Below, one piece after another: positions 54,829 through 64,000 of a DNA stretch of 64,000 bases (the stretch's first letter is position 1; each line of letters begins with the position of its first letter). The stretch is from Porodaedalea pini. Its lineage: Eukaryota; Basidiomycota; Agaricomycetes; Hymenochaetales; Hymenochaetaceae. The notes beneath the pieces are model-generated. The model was given only the letters and a program-made list of their open reading frames with translations, had not been told where the DNA came from and ran no database searches. Location: positions 264,378 to 328,377 of the forward strand of contig NBAY01000049.1 of assembly GCA_002794775.1 (NCBI GenBank), in the 5' to 3' direction. The position numbers and the translations under genes are program-made.

Positions 54829-55902
54829 GTGCCTGGGGGTCTATTCTTTGAGATGGAGGCAGCCGTGGAGCATGAAGCCGAGCAGCAGGCATGAGATGAG
54901 GCCGGTCTTGCTGCCATGTTAGCCGCTCAGGAGGAGGCTTGCAAGAAGGTGGAAGCGACGCGATGGGCACGTGAGCACGGCCATCAGGAGAGTGGAGGAG
55001 GCACGCATCGAGCGCGTGAGCGAGGTCGTGGGGGCCCTTGCATGAAGCAATGCCGGGAGCCGCAGGTTGAAGAAGAGGGGGAGCATTTCGCCCCTGCGGA
55101 GCCCGATCCAGTTCCGATGGAGGCTGAGAGTGGTGGCCCATCATACCACCACACAGACGAGGGACATACTGACAGTACATTGGGTCCCGCAGTCACCATG
55201 TTTGACAGGGTCGAACTGGTTAACCCGGCGACTGGTCGCCTACGCTGGGTGGGGCTGCTGCCGGTCCCTCTTGAGGAGATGTGTGCAAACTGTGCGCATT
55301 GGGGGAGAGTGTGCAAGGGGCAGCCCGGTAGGGCTTGCTTCCTCTGCATGGTCGTCTGGTGGATGGGATGCTCGCTGGTGACCCAGGGACGTGCAAAGGA
55401 GGTCTGGGGTGGAAAGTCGGGTGGAAAGCAGAAACGTGCCGCCTGCAACGAAGGTGTACCGCACGCTGTGCCCAAGGCACCGCGGCAGCAGCAGCAGCAG
55501 CAGCCACAGCCATCCGCGTCATCTGTGCTGCCTGCGCCGGCCTCTCTGATCATGGTGGACATGCCGTCCCCACTGCCTCATGTACCGAGGCCCGCTGCCA
55601 CACGCATACCATGGCAGCAGAAGCAACAACAGAGGGGGCGCGTTGCCTCACCGCCTGTTGCTGGGGCAAGCTGGTTCACAGGCACCTACAAGGACCCGTG
55701 CGAGCTCGTCTCAGAGCACGACTCCGAGGACGAGTTTGACCATGTCCTTGTGGAGCTTGTGCATGACGTCTGTGAGCTCGAGCGTAGCTTGTGTCGTCTT
55801 GCTGCGGAGGCGACTCGTCAGGCAGCCAAAGCGGCCTCGATCCGCGCACACCTTGTGGCACTCGAGAAGGGGAAGTGGGGCGTTAGGGAGGATGAGGACT
55901 AG
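54829..55902 (+). pseudogene. Cys-rich protein, 3' part, with a Zn2Cys6-like cluster
   Basis: The frame from about 54853 (MEAAVEHEAEQQA) meets a TGA (54894, probably former CGA) and continues as DEAGLAAMLAAQEEA. A frame change near 54970-55040 leads into an open frame to 55902. That part contains CANCAHWGRVCKGQPG-RACFLC-(x7)-C, a CX2CX6CX7CX2CX7C spacing close to fungal Zn2Cys6 binuclear clusters. Poly-Gln, a Pro-rich stretch and an acidic, coiled-coil-like end (LERSLCRLAAEATRQAAKAA) follow. This part alone (ORF from 54916) is 328 codons. Joined to 51444-52449 it would be one gene interrupted by LTR1. DNA binding is possible but unproven; the position after residue ~100 is unusual for Zn2Cys6 activators. 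Confidence 0.55.
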
Positions 55903-56299
55903 TCGGTACGTGTTGGTACGACTTGGTCCTGTGGACAAAAAAAGAAAAAGAAAAAAAAGAAAAATAATACAAAGTGTAGTAATTTATTTGTATATATTTT
56001 TGAATATGGATTTTTCTTTGTTTTTGTTAAGTTTTTGGTGTGATAAAATGAAAGAACGAATAGAAAAAGAAAAAGAAAGATTGTCCTTAAGTGTCTGTTT
56101 GTGATTTTACTAATGTACCGGAAGGGAAAATCGAAGATATGCCATATAGTTAATGTTTCGATAATCAAGAGAGTGTTCTGTAGGAAAGAATTTAAAACGG
56201 TTCCATGGTCAAAACATAAACGGATCATAATTGATTAAAAGATAATAAAATAAAGAGGCGTTGGTACGTGTCGGTATGCGTACCGGTACCTTGGATGGT
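55903..56299. other. AT-rich gap between Cys-rich gene and DUF4100 gypsy
   Basis: Contains A-rich runs, AATAAA-like words and two GTACG-type clusters (CGGTACGTGTTGGTACG at about 55903 and GGTACGTGTCGGTATGCG at about 56263) similar to those in LTR1. No gene is seen. Confidence 0.45.
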
Positions 56300-56674
56300 G
56301 AACATAATCAGAATTCACGACTAGGTATCAGAGTCCGATTTGGAGCCGTCTTCTTCTACCAGATCTTCCTTCATCATGCTATGTTCATCGTCATCCTGTC
56401 GAAGGATTTCATCAAGGGGAACAGAAATGTCAGATCGGGGAAAATAAGGAATGAGACGAAAAGCTGCAACCCGAATCCGGGAAACCAATCCATCGAGTTC
56501 CAAGATGATATATGCTCCAGAACATGCCCTACGGATGACAACGTACAGTCCTAAGTACCGGGCCTTCGTCTTTTGGTCCAACTCCTTTTTGATCCGGGTG
56601 TTCCATACAAGTATGAGTCGACCGGGCTGGAAATTGTAGTCCTTGATGACGTGCTTATGGACTTTGGTGAACTG
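56300..56674 (-). pseudogene. DUF4100 gypsy pol C-terminus
   Basis: The minus strand encodes VIKDYNFQPGRLILVWNTRI, then QKTKARYLGLYVVIRRA, SGAYIILELDGLVSRIRVA and AFRLIPYFPRSD, the conserved end of these polyproteins, finishing at a TAG after an acidic tail (DGSKSDSDT). It is separated from the integrase ORF by a stop near 56675. Confidence 0.8.
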
Positions 56675-57523
56675 TCAAGCGTACTTGTGTCGAGCATCTC
56701 GAACCAACTGCACAATCCTATCAAGGTCCACCAGACGCTTCTGTAACTCGTGCACCTGGGTCGCTATCAGTTCCTCGGTATGCATCGGGGAATCCAACGG
56801 CAGAGTAAGATAAGTGGCCTCGGTGAGATCGAACAGGAGTACCGGCTCGACTCCATGAACCATGTAGTATGGCGACATACCGGTCGATTTCTGGATTGTG
56901 ATGTGCTCGGCCCAGAATACTGAGTAAGCGTGCTCATGCCACTTGGAAGCGTTCCCGTTGGCTGCCTTGATCAAGGCTTCCTGGACATCATAATGCTGTT
57001 GTTCAATGATCCCATTGGCCTGAGAATTATACACCGAGATCTTGATGTGCGAAATGTGGTACCAATCCCGCAACCAATCAAGCGCAGCAATAAATGGAGT
57101 ACCGTTGTCGGTAACGAGTTTGGGACACACGCTGTACTGACACAGTAATTCCTGAAAAATGAACTGCCTGATTGTGTGACCAGTCTGCTTTCGCAACAGT
57201 CAGAACTCCGGGTAACTGGACAAGGAGCACTGCACATGTACAATGTAGTGAAAACCTCCTGAAGTGGGCATGTGCTTTGTGTCGATATGGATCCGGGTGA
57301 ACAACGTCGGTATGTCCAGTACCGATGGCAGTATCGACACTTTCGTAGTCTGGTGCACCTGACAGATATGACATGTATGCATGAAGTATTTGACGTCTTC
57401 CGAAATCGACGGCCACCAGAACCGATCCAGCAATCGAGCGCATACTGAGTACACCCCCTTGTGTCCGAGATTGTCGTGAGCCTGCTGAACAAGTGACCAC
57501 CAGCGTTCCGGCTCAACGACCAA
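56675..57523 (-). pseudogene. DUF4100 gypsy integrase, broken
   Basis: The first ORF (57523-57200) has the H2C2 zinc finger (HDNLGHKGVYSVCARLLDRFWW, with CHICQVHQ) and the first core Asp (IHIDTKH). The second (57196-56675) has VTDNGTPFIAALDW with the second Asp and GIIEQQHYDVQEAL with the Glu. A stop or frame change near 57197 separates them. All catalytic residues are present. Confidence 0.85.
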
Positions 57524-57565
57524 CTGGGGATGCTCTCATCAGGTCTTTTGCCAAAGTTGTCCTGC

Positions 57566-59842
57566 TCACACAAAGAATCTGGAGGCGTACCAGACAAACA
57601 AGGGGAAGCACTTCTCGTCGATCTCCAAGGGCTTCCTTCCATGTTCGAGGAGGTACCAAACCAACTCTAATCGCTTATCTCGCAACTTCACTGAATCCAA
57701 GGCCAGGAACTGCTGCCCCTGAGGATCCGTGGCTGTACTGGACCCTTCTTCGACATTGGTACTCAACACCACTCCATACAAAAATGCATATGCTGCATCG
57801 ATCCACTCTTCATAGTTGTCTTCCTCCTGTGGGTCCTCTGGCTTGGCTCGCTGCCTCGACAGTCCATTGGTACATGTGAATTCTGTGGCCGGTACGTGGC
57901 GAAGCTCAAAGTCGAAAAGGAGAATTCCTGCGATCCACCAGTTTATTGTTGCATTCGGCTGTAGATCCGGATTGTTAATCATCCCTTTGACGTACACTGC
58001 ATCCATCTCAACCACCAGGAGCTTAACTCCATAAATAAACAACCTCACTGCCCTCAATGCCCTAAACAACCCAAATAACTCGATCTTCGGCTGGGAGTAC
58101 ATTGCCTGTACCGAGTTCCAGTTGATCGACCCGAACTGATTAATCCTTCTCCTACCATCTGGGTGATCCTGGCCTAACGTCCACCCTACTCCTATGATCG
58201 ACGAATCCACCACTAAGATAACCACTCTGTCCGACCCATAGTCGATCGCGCACAGCGCCGGGCAGTCGATAACGGCGTCCTTCAATGTGTCCATTGAATC
58301 CTGCTCTTCCGGTCCCCAATCGAATATGTTGTTTTTACGCGTAAGTCGGGTCAATGGTCGAGCTTTCTTCACGAAATCCTTAATAAACACTCTCAACACA
58401 CCAACCGTACCGAGAAATCCCTTCACCTCGGTCACCGTTCGACATGGGGGCCAATCCCGCACCTTCTGAACCTTCAAATCATCTGGTTCGCATCCTTGGT
58501 ATGTGAGTTTATTCCCCAAAAATATCGCCAAATCGGTACACGCCTGGAATTTCTTCCCAGAAAATGTACCACCCACTTTCCTCATCCTCTGCAGCACTCG
58601 GTTTACATCACACAAGTGTTCGTAGAAAAACCAGCAGATGCCCGGGTTCTCGGGAATCGTTTCGAACCCTCCATCGGTACACTCATACCGTGTAAACCCT
58701 CCTTGTGTAATCGCATCGTCCACGAACGGCTGCGCCACCTTAGGAATTTCATCGCTGAGAATAAACGTGACATCTCCATGGAGAATCTGCAGCGAATTTG
58801 TGTATCCCATTGGTAACACCTTCAGTCGAAATGTACCGAGCAGGGTCTGGAACGTCATTAAGTCTCGGGACCGTTCATTGAGCATCCGCTGGTTGAAAGC
58901 AACAGCGAGATCAAGTACCGTGTAACATGCGCACCCGCTGCACACGTCTACTAGCATCTCGATGTCCGGCGGTACAGCTGAATCTCGAATGGTCACTCCG
59001 TTCAGATCCTGCAAGTCAATAACGAACCATAAGGACGCACCATCTTTCTTCACCACACAAAACCACCTCGAGCGGTACAACGAGTTCGATGGTTCGATAA
59101 CTCCGGCAGCAATCTTCTCCCTGAGTATGTTTTGCATCTTTTCAAGTATCCCAGGGGGGATCGGTATGTTCTTCTGCACCCACGGTACGTGTGCCACCGT
59201 CGGTATGTGTACCAGATCAAAATACATCAGATCCAAGGTTCCTCTCTCCGTCTCCGACCACGCAAATGCTCCTTCCTGCAACATGATCAGATTCACCACC
59301 AACTTCTTCTCTTCATCCCACAGAAATCCGCCGGGATCCAAATCCATCGCATCCAGCCTTTCCTGCATAAACTTTCCCGTCGGTATGAACGGTACCGGTT
59401 TCGTCGGCAACTTTGGCATGTCCGCCAACGGGTCGGGATGTCACCTTCGAACTATACGAAACTCCTCCGGTAATACTCCCGGAATGGGACGGACCTTCTG
59501 CACCACCCACTTGTACGCCAAAACACTTCCTTCATCCTCCCCCAAATCCAACACCACCGAACCAAAAGTGTCCAAAGAAGCGTCCAAAGCAATGGTACAA
59601 GGAGATAAAAGAAATTTCAATCTCTGCGAATAAATAAACAGAGCTGGGGTATTCAAGGTAAAACTCGGGGAAATGTAACAGGAAATAGTCGAATCAGATT
59701 GATTTAAAACATTAGAGGACAATTGTTGAAAACTGTAAACGGGTTGAACAAATTGAGAATTAATTTTGGTCTGAGAAGGGGTTGGACGACGAGATAAATA
59801 ATTGGGGTCATTAAAACACAAAGATAAAACATCTGTACACAA
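57566..59842 (-). pseudogene. DUF4100 gypsy RT-RNase H, one internal stop
   Basis: A single frame from 59842 to 57566 is interrupted only by a TGA at 59441 (after EEFRIVRR). The main 620-codon ORF carries the conserved lead-in (ERLDAMDLDPGGFLW), RT with IEPSNSLYRSRWFCVVKKDG, LGTFRLKVLPMGYTNSLQI and PFVDDA (catalytic FVDD at residues 235-238), KVGGTFSGKKFQ, a thumb (VKGFLGTVGVLRVFIKDF) and RNase H (VVILVVDSSIIGVGW, and VVEMDAVYVKG). FVDD in place of YVDD is typical of this lineage. The frame changes near 57540 towards the integrase. Confidence 0.9.
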
Positions 59843-59925
59843 GTTCAGTACGCGTACCGGCAGATTGACTCCACGGCACGTCTTGCATACCGTCAGTTTC
59901 CACTCGTCTCACCGGCACCGATGTG

Positions 59926-60522
59926 TCAGTTCCTCGACTTGTGAAAACCCAATTCCGGAGCGCGCCAGAATGCCCGGATACCGGTCGACACCTTGCTCCT
60001 ACAATTCCGATCTCGGGGGTCCGTGATGGTTATATGCTGATCGCCCGACAAGAAATCCTTCATTTCACATTTAGTAAGAGCGAAAAACGGTTGCCCCAAC
60101 AATACTTCGAATGGTGCCACCGAAACCACCTGAACCTGCAACTTCAAATCCACACCCGCTACCCTGAATCTGGTGTCTCGAATCCTTCCCAACATTGATG
60201 ACTTCCCTGCATCCGTGGCTTCGAGCGTCATCGCGTGATCCGGATCCAAATGAATTCCTAACTTCTCCCACACATCTTCCCGAATGATGCATACCACCGC
60301 CCCTTGATCGAGTATGGCTTCTGCTTCGACGGTGTCCTCGATCAATACCTTAATTATGCGGATGGGAAGCACGTCGTGCGCCGCCGGTCCGGACTCCAAG
60401 AGAACCGGAGCCAACGACTCCGGTACCGCTCGGTACTCCGCGACTTTGCTCCCTTCCTGGTCCAACTCGACGAGATTGACGTTACCGACCGCATACCGCT
60501 TCGCTGTTGCCAACTCCTTCAT
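59926..60522 (-). pseudogene. DUF4100 gypsy aspartic protease
   Basis: Encodes a retropepsin-like domain: IKVLIEDTVEAEAILDQGAV, CIIREDVWEKLGIHLDPDH, GRIRDTRFRVAGVDLKLQVQ, APFEVLLGQPFFALTKCEMKDF. The active site reads DQGA where D[ST]GA is usual. It is in the same frame as the gag ORF above it, separated by one TAG (60523). The frame continues beyond the domain to 59926 and then changes. Confidence 0.85.
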
Positions 60523-61536
60523 CTACTGCCTCATATCTGAAGACAGAGCGAGGAGCTCCCGCTGTGTCACCGTTACCGCCGAGTCTAACGTCCTCGACAA
60601 TACCTTCTGAACCGTTGCTGGATCCTCGATTGGAGCAACGTACCGGAACTGTGGCTGGTTTCCGCCTGAATTCGTCGTTGATCTGCTCTCCTGGGGAACG
60701 TTCAGGTTACCCACTGGCTTTGGTATGCTTGATTTCGCATTCAAGGTCATTGGTACGTTCGCTGGACCGGGTTTCAGTCGTACCGGTATCTCGACTCCAT
60801 TGAACTTGGCTTTCTTCGCTGCCGACGCTCGCTTCTTTGCTTCGTTCAACAACGTTTCATACTGCGCCACCTCCAACTCTTTGTCTGATACTTCTTCCGC
60901 AATCTCGGCCATCATTGCTGGGCCTTCCGACACTTCGGTACCCGTTGTCGTTGACGTCGCCACCTCTATGAGGTTAACCGAGGCTGTACTGGTCTCCTGA
61001 CGCAGCGAATCTATCTTCTCCATCAAATTATTACCCACCGCCGTGCTCAGTATGAACCCTCCGTTCGGTAGCGTCACCTTTCCGTTCACATCCCTCACAC
61101 ACTTCCCTGCCTGGATATACTCCAGCACCTTTGGGCACGACCTAATGTAGTGGCTCGTGTCACCACAGAACACACACCTGGGACTCCTCTGGGATGTCGT
61201 TGCTGGTGGTGGTCTTCGCCTGAGTGACTGCACCTGAACCTGAATGTTCTTGACCGCTTCCCACACCGTACTGATATCTACTTCCTCCGACTTTACCTTT
61301 GACTGATTTGTTGGGTCGGGCGCTCGAGTCGTCGGTACGTCGTCGAAAACCGTACTGGCCAAGATGTAGTCCACGTGCTTTACCACCAAATCGATCATAT
61401 AAGGTTTGCCCGGGGATGGGTCGGGCTCCTTCATCTCTAGGCGTTGCTGCAACCTATCCTTCAGTTTGCCCGTAAAGGCTCGGACGAACGTGCTGTCGCA
61501 TGCCAAAACTGTTTGACTATTCAAGACTAGCCTCAC
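60523..61536 (-). CDS. DUF4100 gypsy gag-like protein
   Basis: A 337-codon frame with an N-terminal part of a Gag, a CCHC knuckle CVFCGDTSHYIRSC (121-134), a basic segment rich in Lys/Ala (NEAKKRASAAKKAKF), and a C-terminal RYVAPIEDPATVQKVLSRTL followed by TVTQRELLALSSDMRQ that matches the DUF4100 core as I remember it. An in-frame TAG then separates it from the protease. A suppressed stop or a CAG-to-TAG mutation would both fit. The N-terminus is probably incomplete, since related proteins have more sequence upstream and the gag start is not obvious. Confidence 0.8.
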   Translation of the reverse strand: MRLVLNSQTVLACDSTFVRAFTGKLKDRLQQRLEMKEPDPSPGKPYMIDLVVKHVDYILASTVFDDVPTTRAPDPTNQSKVKSEEVDISTVWEAVKNIQVQVQSLRRRPPPATTSQRSPRCVFCGDTSHYIRSCPKVLEYIQAGKCVRDVNGKVTLPNGGFILSTAVGNNLMEKIDSLRQETSTASVNLIEVATSTTTGTEVSEGPAMMAEIAEEVSDKELEVAQYETLLNEAKKRASAAKKAKFNGVEIPVRLKPGPANVPMTLNAKSSIPKPVGNLNVPQESRSTTNSGGNQPQFRYVAPIEDPATVQKVLSRTLDSAVTVTQRELLALSSDMRQ

Positions 61537-62888
61537 AACACATGGATCAGATGGCCATTATTCAAATATTAAATTCTAGTCACTTAGAATTCACATGGCA
61601 GAATTACCCCAGATCTCAGAAAATTTAATTAATTCAAAACAATTCATCACTAACCGGGGGTATTAACTACTGCAAGGCACTAGAATGAAGGTACCAAATA
61701 GGCAATATAAATCTAGATACATGGCAAGGTCCTCGATCAAATTTAACCAAAAGAAAATATGAAAGTTCAGAAGACGAATAGCTGAAAGTAATAAATTACT
61801 CTGTTATCATGCATATTGTTGCATGGATATGTCAGCATTCCCACAGAAGTTTATGTAATATTATGGAAGGGAATAACAAGGAATAACAGATGCAAAACAA
61901 TGGAAAAGCCTAGATCACATTCACAATGAATCTAGAACTTAGAGGATCTAGGTTTGGATCACTCTCTAATGGAAATTTGGAAGGATCTAGAAAACAAATA
62001 AAGGCTGTGCATAGATTTAATTGGTTCAGTCTAGAACACAGTAGAATTCTGGCTTAAAGTAGGCTGGAAACATATGGAAAGATCTAGTTATGGGAGCTAG
62101 AATATGTCAGAATGTACCAGAACATTTTGGTGGTGGTCTGGAATGATATGTAAAGGTTGAGAAAGTTCTGGAACAAGTATGTCCAGACTTCTAGACCTAT
62201 TTATAGAACACAGAAAATAGTATAAAGGAAGGGCCTCAGAGCTGCTAGCAGAGGAGAGGGAGATGGAAATTCCCCATTAAAACAGACAGCCAAGGGAATT
62301 ATCACTCAAGAGAGATACTCACTGGAGTATTCTAATAAGGTAATTCTCAGCTAACTGACAGCAAACTAACCCTCTTTAGCTAGCTAGTGACCAGGTCCAA
62401 CCTAATTAGCCAAACTCAAAATCTAAGTGTGAAAATCAGCAAGTAGTTGCTTGAGTTAAGGAAACTCAAGTATTCAGTAAAAGAGACTCAGTGAAAGTCT
62501 AAAGTAAAAGCTGGAAATCCTTGGTGGATTACTCAAGATCTTCAAGAAAGGAAATTGGTAAAGTGAATTAGGACATCTTAAACTGCTAACTTTTACAGGT
62601 TACAATCTATCAGTACAAGAAATCAAAATCCCTAGTAAAACGAACAACTGGGAAAAGTTTTGACTTAACAACTAGTCCATTCAACCCCAGTGGAACTGCA
62701 ATCAACAAGATTCACTATTTAATCTTACTTACAGTACCAGCAAGACAGCGCGTGCCGCTTCCTCTGCTGAAACGATCAAATTACACTCCAAATACTTTGA
62801 CCTCACCATGAACTCTCTCTTGTATTCTCCGAAATCCTCCCTCGACTGTATTCCTTTACTCTTCCAACCCTCGACGAGCCTATCAAGG
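61537..62888. other. AT-rich stretch, possible LTR/leader of the DUF4100 gypsy
   Basis: No gene is supported. TCTAGA/GATCTAG-like words recur (AATCTAGAAC, GATCTAGAAAAC, GTCTAGAACAC, TTCTAGACC). A TATA-like box on the minus strand lies near 62200 (CCTATTTATAGAAC on plus). It may include the 5' LTR of the adjacent element, but ends and duplications were not found. Confidence 0.4.
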
Positions 62889-63739
62889 TGTAGCGATTAA
62901 CCATCGCCTACACGCCGGCCGAGTCTTTCTCCCTTCAATTACACTACTCCTTTGACTCCCTTTACCGGCCGCCAAACATTACCATTTATTCATTCATAAT
63001 CGGCGGCCGACTCTTTATTATTAATTCTTGGTATGGACACAATCGGACGGACAGATGTCGCACAAACTCGATCAGCACATGGACGACTGACTCTCGTGGG
63101 CACAGGTGGAAGGATTTAGGTGAGTAGGACAAGGACGTGGGATACAGGTGTGCAGTGGTGGGAGACGAGAGAGCAGGTTGGGCACTATAACATCACTCCG
63201 CGACGATCGGCTGCGTGATGTGCACAGGCCGATCGTTGACTCACCTTCACATCTGTTCACACAAACTCGGCCAAGTCTTGCACCGCTTTCTCTGCTTCAG
63301 TTTAGTATAAATTCGCGGTAGTTTGTAGATAGATATAGACAGACATAGAGGGACAGAGACAGGGAGATATGAGACAAGTACAGAGACAGACAGTCCCCTC
63401 TCCACCTCTAGACCGCAATCTACTACATGCATTACTACGCACTACTTGCCCGACTCTCATTCTGAAAACAGTATACACCGACTCTGTCACCGACTCTCAG
63501 AACTCCATCACCCAATCACCGAACGCCCTCGGCTGCTGCCACAAGTGCTGATTCTACCCATCCGAGTCTTGGTCCAACTGGAATCCCGCACGTATCCGTA
63601 TCGCCGAGTCTTCATATCTCAAACCTCGCTCTACTTAGGTTGTCCCTCTCAGTATACCGAGTCACCGCAGTCCCCCTTGGGTCGATCACGAGCCGTAGCC
63701 CGAATCGCCCTTCGGATTAGAAGAGTCTGCACCCCTACA
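62889..63739 (+). mobile_element. LTR3, probably the 5' LTR of a retroelement
   Basis: An 851-bp LTR, TGTAGCGATTAACCATCGCC...GTCTGCACCCCTACA, the opposite-orientation relative of 34133-34956. TTTAGTATAAATTCGCGG near 63301 is a forward TATA region. CpG is largely intact, so it is younger than the solo copy. Sequence to its right looks like an internal region, so this is probably a 5' LTR and not a solo LTR. Confidence 0.8.
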
Positions 63740-64000
63740 CATTGGAGCCCACCGCGAGGGGGACAAGGTGCCTCGCCTAAGTATCAGGTCGACGTCTGAA
63801 GCTCCTCGGCACTCTACGTGCATACAAGCAAAGGTTCAGGAAGAACCAAGCAACCCACCACCACCACCCAGAGGACGAGGCCGAGGAAGACCAAGAGGAC
63901 GCCCACCAACCACAGCCACCCCTCGGATCTTACACATTCCCAGAGAAGCATCCTCGTCACCTTTTCGCCGATCTGGAACCACCAACCCAGAAAGCACACT
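63740..64000 (+). mobile_element. LTR3 element internal region, runs off the window
   Basis: CATTGGAGCCCACCGCGAGG follows the LTR end. TGGAGCCCACC could be a tRNA-type primer-binding site because its complement ends in CCA. Further on, two frames stay open to the end. One encodes PPPPPRGRGRGRPRGRPP, an RG/AT-hook-like basic stretch typical of Gag or nucleic-acid-binding proteins; the other is acidic. No ATG fixes the start and no pol is reached. Confidence 0.5.

Larger units (their letters stand above)
56300..61536 (-). mobile_element. DUF4100-type Ty3/gypsy element, internal region
   Basis: A second, unrelated gypsy lineage on the minus strand: gag-like ORF with zinc knuckle, protease, RT-RNase H, integrase and a C-terminal segment, in that order. 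The coding sequence is interrupted by only a few stops and two or three frame changes, far fewer than gypsy-3 or gypsy-4. LTRs were not identified with confidence. A minus-strand TATAAATAGG (near 62200) in the AT-rich 61537-62888 stretch could belong to the 5' LTR. Confidence 0.88.

Noticed and set aside
54984..55562. Minus-strand ORF rich in Cys and Gly
   Set aside because: It is the complement of the poly-Gln and Cys-cluster coding region, and CAG repeats give poly-Cys/Ala on the reverse strand.
63740..63760. tRNA gene near the right edge
   Set aside because: Only an 11-base acceptor-like match exists and no cloverleaf can be formed. A primer-binding site is the better reading.

Overview
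The window looks like repeat-rich DNA from a mushroom-forming basidiomycete (Agaricomycotina). The evidence is 52-57 bp GT-AG introns in otherwise familiar genes, chromodomain Ty3/gypsy elements of the self-priming Tf1/sushi kind, a second gypsy lineage with the DUF4100-type gag common in agaricomycetes, and fragments of a fungal heparinase II/III-like gene and a Pho85-type (Pcl) cyclin. No intact host gene is convincing. Nearly everything is mobile-element DNA or broken gene fragments. Species cannot be named from the sequence.

Region 1 (1-12877) is a giant near-perfect inverted repeat: two arms of about 6.26 kb around a 319 bp unique spacer (6264-6582). Each arm carries, from the outside inwards, a 32-bp minisatellite (19 units on the left, 20 on the right), a decayed heparinase II/III-like pseudogene, a frameshifted Pcl-type cyclin pseudogene, a piece of ribosomal protein eS6, and an intron-containing piece of Hsp90. 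The eS6 and Hsp90 pieces are joined base to base. The outer edge lies in a dispersed repeat that recurs at 49.9-50.3 kb. The left arm runs off the window edge, so the palindrome may be larger.

Region 2 (12.9-15.9 kb) holds the rest of that dispersed repeat, a TGGG/CCCA-rich array and a broken Tc1/mariner-type transposase.

Region 3 (15.9-46.6 kb) is best read as one old minus-strand Ty3/gypsy element (gypsy-4) split by successive nested insertions: element X (TSD GCTTT), gypsy-1 (TSD CATGT), gypsy-2 (TSD GTTTC), gypsy-3 (TSD GTCCA), a solo gypsy LTR, and several 0.8-1.5 kb LTR-like repeats. I name the latter LTR1-LTR4; most have TGTAG...CTACA ends. Gypsy-2 (24203-30458) is young, with LTRs that look almost identical and open gag and pol frames. 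Gypsy-1 and gypsy-3 are decaying mostly by C-to-T and G-to-A changes at CpG.

Region 4 (46.6-56.2 kb) has further LTR-like repeats and a host-like gene for a Cys-rich protein, cut in two by an LTR1 copy that itself contains an LTR2 copy. Region 5 (56.3-61.5 kb) is a minus-strand DUF4100-type gypsy element with few stops. Region 6 (62.9-64.0 kb) is the 5' LTR and start of another retroelement that runs off the right edge.

The genes do not form a pathway. The window records gene-fragment capture, palindrome formation, nested retrotransposition and CpG-directed decay. Names such as gypsy-1 and LTR1 are local labels.
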